Source: Nitrobacter hamburgensis X14 (GTDB lineage Bacteria > Pseudomonadota > Alphaproteobacteria > Rhizobiales > Xanthobacteraceae). Taken from it: 64,000 nucleotides of DNA. Positions 34,977-43,017 of this stretch are shown one piece after another (the first letter of the stretch is position 1; each line of letters starts with the position of its first letter). The notes under the pieces are model-generated. The model was not told where the DNA came from. It saw only the letters and a program-made list of their open reading frames with translations, and ran no database searches. The position numbers were made by a program, and so were the translations under genes. The stretch is taken from the NCBI RefSeq assembly GCF_000013885.1, contig NC_007964.1:124001-188000 (forward strand). The letters are read 5' to 3'.

Positions 34977-36173
34977 CTACCAATCCATATCGCCGGCCCT
35001 GTCGATTTGGCCGGAAAGGTGGTCGGCGAACAACGTCATTTCCTCGATTGAGGTCATCGCGCTTCGATAGGTGCCGTCGTGCGTCATTGTCAGAATGAGC
35101 GGGAGTTCATATTCTTGAATGTAAATTCTGGCGGGAGCGCGAGGCCCTTCCCACAGATGCACGATGAATTTCTCGATCGTCCGCAGCGCATGTTGCAGGT
35201 CGTAAGGGCTGGGTTCTCCGAGAGTAAATTTACGACTCCCTATCGGGTCTGGCAGCAACACAGGTACTGCGCCTGCGGAAGAGTGAAAGTGGAACGCTTC
35301 TCCTAGTTTTCCAAATGAGCCGTGTGCAGCAAAATTTCGTAATTCTTTGCGCACGACGAGAAGCTCGTCATAAAGTTTTTTCGAATGTTCGTCCGCCAGG
35401 TCGAAAGCCAGTTTGAACTTCGTCGACCAGTTAGCTTCCGCGGCACTCGTAACTTCATTTGCGCTCGTTAACACACCACGCAGGATGCCGACGTGAATAA
35501 GGACATGTTCTGTCCAACTAAAGAACGCCTCGATAGCAGCAAGGCCGAGCCATTTTGCCTCAGTGCGAAGCCGAGAAGCAGGGAAGGAAAATGTCTGCCA
35601 CTCCCCGCCATCTATTGACTTACCCGTTTTGACAATTCGTTCGTCTTTACGGGCTTCGGCATCGTCCGCTTTCAGGTGATAGCCGTCGCGTAAGAATACA
35701 AATCGGTCAAAAAGCGAGGCGCTCTTGTTGGTCACATTGATAGCGGATTCATCGATTGCCCTCGCGGCAAGCCAGTCGAAGAAAGGTCGCGCTGCTTTCA
35801 CAGCTTTGTGGATGTGATTGACGATTTGCTGTGCGTCAGCCTCGTCCCTGTCGAGGTCCGCCGCAAAGACGCCGACGCCAAATTTCCTGTGCTCGATCAG
35901 AAAGGCGCGTCCGTTGAAATCGATCGGGATCGACCACGCCAGTTTCTCAGATCTCCCTAAATCGCGATAGCCGAGAAGATCGACCAAAACGAAGTAAACC
36001 AGATGCTGGGCTGGCAATTTTCGGCCTGCGTTAGTCCGCTTGGCGTCGAAAAGGAAATCTTTGTCGGCTGGAGTACTTGCCGTTGCCGGCTTCACGGAAC
36101 CAAGGGCACGGCAGGCAGCCTCGCGAACGGGTTCTAGTTCAGAGGGAAGCTCGGTGTGTAGTTTATGCGGCAT
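34977..36173 (-). CDS. HEPN-like protein, third gene of a three-gene cargo cluster
   Basis: A 398-residue protein of unknown family. The N-terminal half (about 45-135) looks like a mixed alpha/beta domain (SIPIDFNGRAFLIEHRKFGVG). The C-terminal half is helical and carries R279-x4-H284 in KELRNFAAHGSFGK, the R-x4-6-H motif of HEPN RNases with the preferred asparagine after the arginine. It starts 10 bp after the preceding gene on the same strand. A toxin, RNase or defence role is an inference from the motif; no catalytic proof exists. Confidence 0.6.
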   Translation of the reverse strand: MPHKLHTELPSELEPVREAACRALGSVKPATASTPADKDFLFDAKRTNAGRKLPAQHLVYFVLVDLLGYRDLGRSEKLAWSIPIDFNGRAFLIEHRKFGVGVFAADLDRDEADAQQIVNHIHKAVKAARPFFDWLAARAIDESAINVTNKSASLFDRFVFLRDGYHLKADDAEARKDERIVKTGKSIDGGEWQTFSFPASRLRTEAKWLGLAAIEAFFSWTEHVLIHVGILRGVLTSANEVTSAAEANWSTKFKLAFDLADEHSKKLYDELLVVRKELRNFAAHGSFGKLGEAFHFHSSAGAVPVLLPDPIGSRKFTLGEPSPYDLQHALRTIEKFIVHLWEGPRAPARIYIQEYELPLILTMTHDGTYRSAMTSIEEMTLFADHLSGQIDRAGDMDW

Positions 36174-36183
36174 GGGAAGTTAT

Positions 36184-36771
36184 CTATGCCATTGGCCTAA
36201 ATTTGGCTGATGCGCGCGGGTCGATGCCGGTCTGCTCTGTGACCAGATTGATAAAGTTAAGAGCGGTCCCATAGAACTTCTTGGCGTTCTCAGCGTCAGC
36301 CATTCGCGTGTATTCAAGACGCCATTTTTTCTCATGTAACTTGCCAGGAGCACTCGTCGTATTATCGATTTCGGTGGGTTCGATTTCATAAGGCGATGCG
36401 TGTGTCACTAGATTGCGCCATTCTTGCATCTGCCCGATATACTGGAACAGGCCGTTACCCTTATCGATCTCAATGCCAGCCACAGACATCAGCATTTCCA
36501 TCTTGTCCCAGAAACGCCGTGCATTGCGATAACGTTGGAAGTCGAATCCTGAGAAGCGTTCGTGTGACCGCATCGAGAAGGCGACCGATGCCGAAAAGCT
36601 CTCGATCGCCGCGAAAGATAGAACCATGCCTCCGGTGAAGAAGGAAAAACCCATCGATAGGGTACCAGTTCTGGGCTTTTTGTCTGCAATCAAGCCCGCC
36701 TTGATCAGTTCGGCGGCGGCATGAAGTGTCAAATCCCAATCGTGGTTCTGCGCCGAATATTCATAGATCAA
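36184..36771 (-). CDS. HEPN-like protein, second gene of the cargo cluster
   Basis: A 195-residue, mostly helical protein with R119-x4-H124 in MQEWRNLVTHASPYEIEP, matching the HEPN pattern including asparagine after the arginine. A hydrophobic stretch (GFSFFTGGMVLSFAAIESFS) lies at about 41-60. The only start for the full frame is TTG at 36771, with no strong ribosome binding site, so it may be coupled to the gene 57 bp upstream, or the true start may differ. I do not recognise the family beyond the motif. Confidence 0.6.
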   Translation of the reverse strand: MIYEYSAQNHDWDLTLHAAAELIKAGLIADKKPRTGTLSMGFSFFTGGMVLSFAAIESFSASVAFSMRSHERFSGFDFQRYRNARRFWDKMEMLMSVAGIEIDKGNGLFQYIGQMQEWRNLVTHASPYEIEPTEIDNTTSAPGKLHEKKWRLEYTRMADAENAKKFYGTALNFINLVTEQTGIDPRASAKFRPMA

Positions 36772-36828
36772 TTTTTTGCTTTCGTTTTGGGTTGTTCGGG
36801 TGGGGCAACGAGGTGATGGCGCGAGGCG

Positions 36829-37731
36829 TTACAGTTCCGCAGTACAGAAGTCGTGCTCATCATCTTGATCGTTTTTACCCATTTCTTCGACAAGTACGGA
36901 CAGCTGTCGCGACAAATCATCTTGTCGTTCTGAATGGCCCGCGAGCATATGAACGGCGGAGATGGCATCGATTGCACCACTCGCGGCGAAGAACAAGGCG
37001 GTCAGGAGGGTGACAAAATGCTCGGTCACCCACAGTTCGTCAAACTCCTCCTGCCCGCGCGCCGGAACATCGCGACTGCCCTGCCAAAAGAGATTCACAC
37101 CGTAATAGGTGCCGTGAAGGAGCTCGGAGGCCGGTCGGTAGACGGAGAAGGATGCTGCCCCAAGGCACAGACCAGCACGCCCGTGTCGGTTTGAGATGAC
37201 GGTGATGCGACTCTCGAGATTCTCTGGTGTCCAGGATCTTACCTCTTCACCGCGCTTATTCGTAAATTCCTCAAGGGCTTCTCTTACCCCGGGCAGATGA
37301 TCCATCTCGATGCCGATGTCACGCGAAACCGTAATGTTATGTTTGCCCACACGTCCTTGGCGACGGAGGTCACGCCACCTTTTCTGGCGCATGTGTCGGA
37401 CTGCCCTTTTGGCCATCGGTTCGCCTGAGACCGCTATAAATGCCGCGTTGACCGCCGTCTCGACTGCTGATCTAGCTATGCCGAAGCAGTCGCGTATGCT
37501 CATGTCGCGTTGATGGGTGAGCGTGAGCACGCTGTGGACTGAGACGCCCACCGCCTGAAGCATGAGAAGCGGCACGCGGATTGCTTCGTTCTCACGGGCG
37601 CTGTCGAGCGCATGAAGTTCATGGATGAGCGCATCAATCGCACGCGTCTGAGCATGCAACAGATTCCTGCCCAGTCGGTGATGTTCGGAAAGCTGCGCAC
37701 GATGCGCTTGGGCTTCATTTTCCTCAGCCAT
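36829..37731 (-). CDS. DUF5677-like helical protein, first gene of the cargo cluster
   Basis: A 300-residue helical protein. The segments CFGIARSAVETAVNAAFIA (about 82-100) and VYRPASELLHGTYYG (about 198-212) resemble DUF5677, a family often found in accessory regions. R199-x6-H206 within the second segment also fits the wide R-x4-6-H HEPN spacing. It is followed on the same strand by two other proteins with R-x4-H motifs, so the three probably form an operon. Function is unknown; a stress or phage-defence role is an inference. Confidence 0.65.
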   Translation of the reverse strand: MAEENEAQAHRAQLSEHHRLGRNLLHAQTRAIDALIHELHALDSARENEAIRVPLLMLQAVGVSVHSVLTLTHQRDMSIRDCFGIARSAVETAVNAAFIAVSGEPMAKRAVRHMRQKRWRDLRRQGRVGKHNITVSRDIGIEMDHLPGVREALEEFTNKRGEEVRSWTPENLESRITVISNRHGRAGLCLGAASFSVYRPASELLHGTYYGVNLFWQGSRDVPARGQEEFDELWVTEHFVTLLTALFFAASGAIDAISAVHMLAGHSERQDDLSRQLSVLVEEMGKNDQDDEHDFCTAEL

Positions 37732-37893
37732 GCGGCGATCCTATAATTCTACCGGACGGATCGCCAGCGCCATCGGATCTATCATTCCGGGATAGCAGTC
37801 GCATCACCCCGGATGAATGGGTTTTGCCTCCGCCCCCTCCAGGGGGCTCACGGCACCTCGCAGGGGCGTTCTCGATAGCGTCCGGCTCGGCCT

Positions 37894-39591
37894 TCAGCCT
37901 CGACGTCCGCGAAGTTCGAAGTTCGGCGCTGGCGTGTCTTGCGCGATCATTTCCGGATCGGGAGCAAAGAAATCGAGGCCGTGAACATCGTCGCTGTTGA
38001 GCCAGATCAGCCATGATCGGGTTTCAAAACCATAAGCGGCCCAAGGGACCCGTCCGGGTGGCAAATTCAGTTGCGGGATAAGACGGGCGGTCGCACCTTC
38101 CTGCGAGTGAAATTCCACGATCTGCACGAGCTTTCGCATCTGGTGCGCCAGCCTCACGCGATACTCGTAACGGGTTCGATCAGCAACGACCGTCATCAAT
38201 TGTGAAAGGTCGATTGCATTTATCAGTGCGGCTTTGACGCCGGGGTCTGCCGCTGTTTTCGCGGCTTCCTTTGTGGCCTTTGTAAGCTCGCCCTTGATGT
38301 GTTTGACCTCAGCCGCAACGGTCTGGAAACGCTCGGCGGCGGCATCGTCGCCGCTTTCAACGAGGACGATCAATCGTTTTCGGCGTTGCTCGGCATCTGC
38401 AAGTTTGGCCTGCAAAATGTCGACTTTGTCCGACACCTCGTCGCGCTGCTCACCGAACACAACGGCGTCGACGTCGATGTACGTCAAAGCCTTCAACAAC
38501 CGGGCCTCGATCCTGTCGACACGCCATCGCTCGGTGTTGGAGCATTCGAACTTGCGCCGTGCGGCCGAACATTCGAAATAGGTCCCGCCCTTCGGAAGCG
38601 GTCCCTTATTGATGATGTGCATCGCGCTTCCGCAGTCGCCGCATTTCGCCAGACCTTGAAGCAAGTGGGCGACGCCTTCGCCCTTCCGCCCGCCCCGTCC
38701 GCGACGGCTCTCCATTGCGGATTGCGCGCGCCAGAACGTGGCTTCATCTATGATGGCAGGGTAGAAACCTTTGACGGGGTCGCCTTCGGGTTTTCGGGCC
38801 CAGTGTCGTCCGACATGGGGTTGATATTCGCCAAGGACCGTCCGTGACGTCAGAAGACGTCGCAGGCTTGACGTCTGCCAGCCGTTATTTTGCTTTTTCT
38901 TCGAAACCATGAAGGTGGGGATGCCGTCGGAGTTGAGGGCCTTGAGAATCGTTCGGCTGCCATGGCCTTCGATAGCCATCCGAAAGATGCGCTGAACGAT
39001 CTGCGCCTTTTCCGGAATGACTTCATATTTTTTATTGGCGATTTGAATCCACGCGGGACACCGCCGCGTCAGCGGTCGGCCTTCCTCACGCGCCGCCTGT
39101 TTCTTCTTTGCCCACGCCTCCCCGACCCGCTTTCCTTTGGTGCGAGATTCCTCGTGCGCACGGGCCATAACAGCGATGGAAACGATGAGAGGTGACCAAT
39201 CATTATTAAGACGCTCGGCGCTATATTCCTGGCCGTCGACAAGGGTCACGATCGTGATGCCCGATCGGATCAAATCGAAAAGCCGTGAGGCAGCATCAAT
39301 GACCGCTTCGCGGCTCAATCGATCCAGCGATTCGACCAACAAGATTGAGCCCTTAGGAATCTTTCCGGACTCAACGAGATCAAGGAAAGAGCGGAGCGCA
39401 CCCGTCGTCCGATTGGTCCCCGTGTAGGCAGAAATGCCGAGGTCACGCAGGGATTCGTCCATGACCAAACCGCGTTCACTGCACCATTGGCGAGCGTTGT
39501 CGATCTGACGTCGTAAGCTGTCGCCCTTGGCCTGCTCAGGCGTCGAAAAACGTATGTAGCTGTAAACTTTTTTCAATTTCTGCCACCTCAA
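37894..39591 (-). CDS. Large serine recombinase (IME integrase)
   Basis: A 565-residue site-specific recombinase. The N-terminal resolvase domain has the catalytic serine in YSYIRFSTPEQ (S16) and the arginine-rich LVESLDRLSREA. There follow a Recombinase domain (about 175-285), a zinc ribbon (KCGDCGSAMH, then FECSAARRKFEC) and a coiled-coil segment around 385-440 (VDILQAKLADAEQRRKR). It lies 41 bp from the attR core. The annotated start is TTG at 39591; a TTG five codons in (39576), with GAGG nine bases upstream, is an alternative. It should catalyse integration at comM; excision normally needs a directionality factor, which I did not identify. Confidence 0.93.
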   Translation of the reverse strand: MRWQKLKKVYSYIRFSTPEQAKGDSLRRQIDNARQWCSERGLVMDESLRDLGISAYTGTNRTTGALRSFLDLVESGKIPKGSILLVESLDRLSREAVIDAASRLFDLIRSGITIVTLVDGQEYSAERLNNDWSPLIVSIAVMARAHEESRTKGKRVGEAWAKKKQAAREEGRPLTRRCPAWIQIANKKYEVIPEKAQIVQRIFRMAIEGHGSRTILKALNSDGIPTFMVSKKKQNNGWQTSSLRRLLTSRTVLGEYQPHVGRHWARKPEGDPVKGFYPAIIDEATFWRAQSAMESRRGRGGRKGEGVAHLLQGLAKCGDCGSAMHIINKGPLPKGGTYFECSAARRKFECSNTERWRVDRIEARLLKALTYIDVDAVVFGEQRDEVSDKVDILQAKLADAEQRRKRLIVLVESGDDAAAERFQTVAAEVKHIKGELTKATKEAAKTAADPGVKAALINAIDLSQLMTVVADRTRYEYRVRLAHQMRKLVQIVEFHSQEGATARLIPQLNLPPGRVPWAAYGFETRSWLIWLNSDDVHGLDFFAPDPEMIAQDTPAPNFELRGRRG

Positions 39592-39616
39592 CCCCTCACC
39601 GGATAATCGGGAGAAG

Positions 39617-39639
39617 TTAATGTAGCATCACCTCAGCAA
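39617..39639. other. attR of the IME
   Basis: The inner arm TTAATGTAGCATCAC (39617-39631) is the exact reverse complement of the arm in attL. It is followed by C and the core TCAGCAA (39633-39639), after which host comM sequence ATGATGCCCGCC begins. The recombinase promoter must lie in or beside this junction. Confidence 0.85.
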
Positions 39640-40275
39640 ATGATGCCCGCCGGCGGCGGCGATCTCGAGCGCACGCTTGGCGCTCTCCTGTCCCTTGATA
39701 TCGCGGAGATCGAGAAGGGCTCCCTGCGGCTCATGAATCCGCGGTTGCGGCCGGGAGAGAACCTGAGTCCCTTTGAAATGATTTGCGATCTGGATAAGCG
39801 AACATGCGGCGACGATCTGGATGTCCGGGCTCGCCCAGGCCGCCTCCGCTCCGCAGGCGGCGGGGCAAATCAGTCCCTCGTCGCGCGCATTCGCGCTAAT
39901 CGCGGCGGGAAGAACGCCGGCGACGGCCGCGATCGAACCGTCCAGGCCCAGTTCGCCGAGCACCGAAAATCCGGACAAGGCGTCGGAGGGAATGGCGCCG
40001 ATCGCCGCCATCAGGCCGAGCGCAATCGGGAGGTCGTAGTGACTGCCTTCCTTAGGCAGGTCCGCCGGCGCCAGGTTGACGGTGATTCGTCTGGCCGGCA
40101 GCGCAAGACCTGAAGCGATCAGGGCGGCCCGCACCCGCTCCCGGGCTTCGGAAACCGCCTTGTCCGGCAAGCCGACGATGTTGAAGGCGGGCAGACCCGG
40201 CGCAACCTGCACCTGCACGTCGACGACGCGCCCCTCGATGCCCTCAAATGCGACGGTGGATACTCGCTGAACCAT
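39628..40275 (-). pseudogene. comM: comM 5' part (Mg-chelatase-like ATPase N-terminal domain)
   Basis: The N-terminal part of ComM/YifB: the ChlI-type domain (VQRVSTVAFEGIEGRVVDVQ, NLAPADLPKEGSHYDLPIAL) up to GGHHLL, then one IME-encoded residue and a TGA. The usual start MVQRVSTVAF is at 40275; an ATG six codons upstream (40293) is possible. It lacks Walker A, Walker B and the C-terminal domain, which lie 15 kb away, so ComM helicase activity should be absent while the IME is integrated. Confidence 0.92.
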
Positions 40276-40374
40276 GGCCGCCCCCTCTGCCATAGCGAAA
40301 CTAACTTACAACTTTCCCGAGCACAAGAACATTAAGGGAACAGGAATCGCGGGATTTTCATCGGCTGGGGGCCG

Positions 40375-41316
40375 CTACGACCGTTTCGCCTCGATCCGGT
40401 CCCAGATTTTCGCGGCGACGTCCGGACCTCCAAAGGCGGCGATCGCCCGGATACCGGTGGGCGAGGTGACGTTGATCTCGGTGAGATTGCCGTCGATGAC
40501 GTCGATGCCGACAAACAACAGCCCGCGCTCGCGCAGCGCCGGACCGATGCGCTCACAAATCTCGCGCTCGCGGGGCGTCAGGTCGGTTGCTTGCGCAGCG
40601 CCGCCACGGACCATGTTGGAGCGCAGATCGTCCGCGGCCGGTACGCGATTGACGGCGCCGGCGAATTCGCCGTCGACGAGGATGATGCGTTTGTCGCCGT
40701 GTTTCACCTCGGGCAGGAAGCGCTGGATCACCCACGGCTCGCGAAACGTCACCGAGAACATGTCGAACAGCGATCCGAAATTCATGTCCTGGGGCATCAC
40801 GCGAAAGACCGCGGCTCCGCCGTAGCCATGCAGCGGTTTCATCACGACCGCGCCGTGCTCGGCACGAAACGAACTGATCTCATCGAGATCGCGCGAAATC
40901 AGGGTCGGCGGCATCAGCTCGGGAAAGTCCATCACGAACAGCTTTTCCGGCGCATCTCGCACGCTCGCGGGGTCGTTGACCACCAGCGTCTTCGGATGAA
41001 TGCGCTCGAGCAAGTGGGTCGTCGTGATGTAGGCCAGATCGAACGGCGGGTCTTGCCGCAACAACACGACGTCAAAGGATTCCAGATACGCGCGCGTTGC
41101 TTCGCCGAGCGTAAAATGATCGCCGTCCTGATCGCGCACGGTCAGCGACTGAGCCGGCGCGACCAGGTCCTTGCCGCGCAGGGATAGCTTGTCCGGTGTA
41201 TAATACGAGACTGCGTGGCCGCGTCGTTGCGCCTCCAGCAGGAGCGCAAACGTCGAATCGCCGCGGACGTTGATGCGCGCGATGGGGTCCATCTGAACGG
41301 CGATTTTCAATTTCAT
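40375..41316 (-). CDS. gshB: Glutathione synthetase
   Basis: A 313-residue ATP-grasp ligase joining gamma-glutamylcysteine and glycine. It shows MKLKIAVQMDPIARIN at the N-terminus, VVMKPLHGYGGAAVFR (the ATP-binding glycine-rich segment) and LTEINVTSPTGIRAI near the C-terminus. Length and motifs are standard. It lies between comM and yraN on the same strand, but with gaps of about 50-100 bp. Confidence 0.95.
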   Translation of the reverse strand: MKLKIAVQMDPIARINVRGDSTFALLLEAQRRGHAVSYYTPDKLSLRGKDLVAPAQSLTVRDQDGDHFTLGEATRAYLESFDVVLLRQDPPFDLAYITTTHLLERIHPKTLVVNDPASVRDAPEKLFVMDFPELMPPTLISRDLDEISSFRAEHGAVVMKPLHGYGGAAVFRVMPQDMNFGSLFDMFSVTFREPWVIQRFLPEVKHGDKRIILVDGEFAGAVNRVPAADDLRSNMVRGGAAQATDLTPREREICERIGPALRERGLLFVGIDVIDGNLTEINVTSPTGIRAIAAFGGPDVAAKIWDRIEAKRS

Positions 41317-41365
41317 CGTGCTTGTCCGGGGTTGATTTCAGTCGAAGACACCTGAACGCCTCGCG

Positions 41366-41773
41366 CTATGTGCTGGCGTCGAATGCACCTAACAGATGGC
41401 GCGGCAGACGTCGCGGCGCAATCAGCATAGCGTCGAAACGAAGCTCGAAAGCCGCATGCTCGGGATGCGTCATCAGCCAGACCTGGGCGGCGCCTATGAT
41501 CCGTTGCTGTTGTCGCGGCGTCACCGCATAGGCGGCCTCGTCGAGGCTGCGGCGAGCCTTGACTTCGACGAAGGCGAGAAGCTGGCGCCGCCGTGCCACG
41601 ATATCGATCTCGCCGTGAGGGGTGCGGAACCGGCGTGCCAGAATGCGATAGCCTTTGGCGATCAGATAGGCGGCGGCGCGGCTTTCTGCCGAAAGACCGG
41701 TGCGGAAGGCTGCGACGCGTTCGGGCGCCGCTATCCTTGCGTCTCCCCGGGGGGCTCCTTTACCCGCTGTCAT
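41366..41773 (-). CDS. yraN: UPF0102 family endonuclease-fold protein YraN
   Basis: A 135-residue protein with the restriction-endonuclease-like fold of UPF0102: [24 protein letters not shown] (here seen as [19 protein letters not shown]) and FVEVKARRS carry the D...E-x-K residues. Its role is not established. Its ATG overlaps the rsmI stop by 4 bases, and the same rsmI-yraN-gshB order occurs in related bacteria. Confidence 0.9.
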
Positions 41774-42714
41774 TTGTCGTCCTTGGCCCGATTTTGTCCG
41801 GCGAGCTCAAGTGCGCGGGCATAGACTTCGCGTCGCGGGCGGCAAGAGATTTCGACCGCGCGAGCGACACTGTCTTTTACGCTGTTTTCCTTAAGCGAGG
41901 CCAGCAGCAGATTATCCAGATCAGCGGATGACATCATGCCTGCACCTGCCGGGGGTGGCCCGACCACCAGCACAAACTCGCCCCGCGTTTCCAGCATCGC
42001 GGCGGTTTGCGCGAGCTCCACAAGGGTCGCGCGGCGGATATCCTCGTGCAGCTTCGTCAGTTCGCGGCAGATCGCGGCGTCGCGATTTCCGAGGATGGCT
42101 GCGAGATCGCGCAAGGAGTCTCGGATGCGGTTGCCGGACTCGAACATGACCAGCGTGGCATCGATTTGCGCGAGTTCGGCAAGGCGTGTGCGGCGCGCCG
42201 TTTCCTTCGAGGGCAAAAATCCCTCAAAGAAAAACCGGTCCGTCGGCAGCGCGGCCACCGCGAGCGCGGCCAGCACGGACGATGGCCCCGGCAGCGCGAT
42301 CACCTGATGACCGGCGGCGCAGACCTCGCGCACCAGCTTGAAGCCGGGATCGGAAATCAAAGGCGTTCCGGCATCGGAGACCAGTGCGATGGAGGCGCCC
42401 TGCGCCAGTTGCTCCAGGATCTTAGGCCGGGCCGTCGAAGCGTTATGGTCGTGGTAAGGCTTGAGCACACCCGTGATCGAGAAGCGGTCGGTCAGGCGAC
42501 GGGTGATGCGGGTGTCCTCGCAGGCAATGATATCGACGCCGGCAAGCGTCTCCAACGCGCGCAGGGTGATGTCACCGAGGTTGCCGATCGGCGTGGCGAC
42601 CAGATGAAGACCCGGCATGGCCCTGGGGGCAACCAGTTGATGACCCGCGATGGAAAAGGTTCGGATGCCGGGAGTTTCGGTGTCCGGTTTCAGAGAGGCG
42701 GATTTTGCGCGCAT
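41770..42714 (-). CDS. rsmI: 16S rRNA (cytidine-1402-2'-O)-methyltransferase
   Basis: A 314-residue tetrapyrrole-methylase-fold enzyme that 2'-O-methylates C1402 of 16S r[23 protein letters not shown], the [15 protein letters not shown] loop and [20 protein letters not shown] are diagnostic (each quoted as landmark). The first 33 residues precede the conserved core, so the true start could also be the ATG in RAMPGLHL. It is translationally coupled to yraN. Confidence 0.94.
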
Positions 42715-42728
42715 ACCGCGATACTCTA

Positions 42729-42781
42729 TAGCGTTTTCGAGCGAAGTGGGTACCGGTTCGCGTCAAGAAAACACGTCAAAC
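42729..42781. repeat. Palindromic intergenic repeat, partial copy
   Basis: The copy starts TAGCGTTTTCGAGCGAAGTG and continues with GGGTACCGGTTCGCGTCAAG and AAAACACGTC. It corresponds to the left half of the element at 10346-10448, upstream of rsmI and within the divergent gap to the lipoprotein gene. Confidence 0.7.
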
Positions 42782-43017
42782 AAAGGCTGGAGTGGTACTT
42801 TGATCTCATCAAAGCCGGAATTGCGCAAAAGGGAACCCTGCTTTACGTTTTTGCAGCGCGATGTCAGCCGGTTCCATGGCCCCCAAGGATGGGGACGGTG
42901 CTAAAGTCGAGGCGGACACAATCCTTTTGTTCGGTTAACTATTCGTCAGCGCTATGCCTGATTCCCTTCGGAGATTACGCTCGGGACCCATCGGATGAGT
43001 CCATGGCAAGGATAAGA

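Larger units (their letters stand above)
24766..39639. mobile_element. Integrative and mobilizable element in comM
   Basis: A 14,874-bp element delimited by direct copies of TCAGCAA and interrupting comM. It carries a large serine recombinase next to the right end, a MobC-like protein and relaxase, an oriT-like site and a primase-type replication gene, but no type IV secretion genes, so it would need a helper element for transfer. Cargo is a three-gene HEPN-like cluster and an accessory block with an IS-interrupted gene and a secreted protein. The attP regenerated on excision would be two perfect 15-bp inverted arms around CTCAGCAA. Cargo genes look AT-richer than the chromosome, consistent with recent transfer. 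Confidence 0.88.

Noticed and set aside
24759..39639. tRNA gene as the IME integration target
   Set aside because: Neither junction contains a tRNA-like cloverleaf; the target is plainly the comM coding sequence.
42007..43017. Long upstream extension of the LppC-like gene opposite rsmI
   Set aside because: The lipoprotein signal sequence and ribosome binding site place the start at 43018; the extension is antisense to rsmI and runs through a palindromic repeat.
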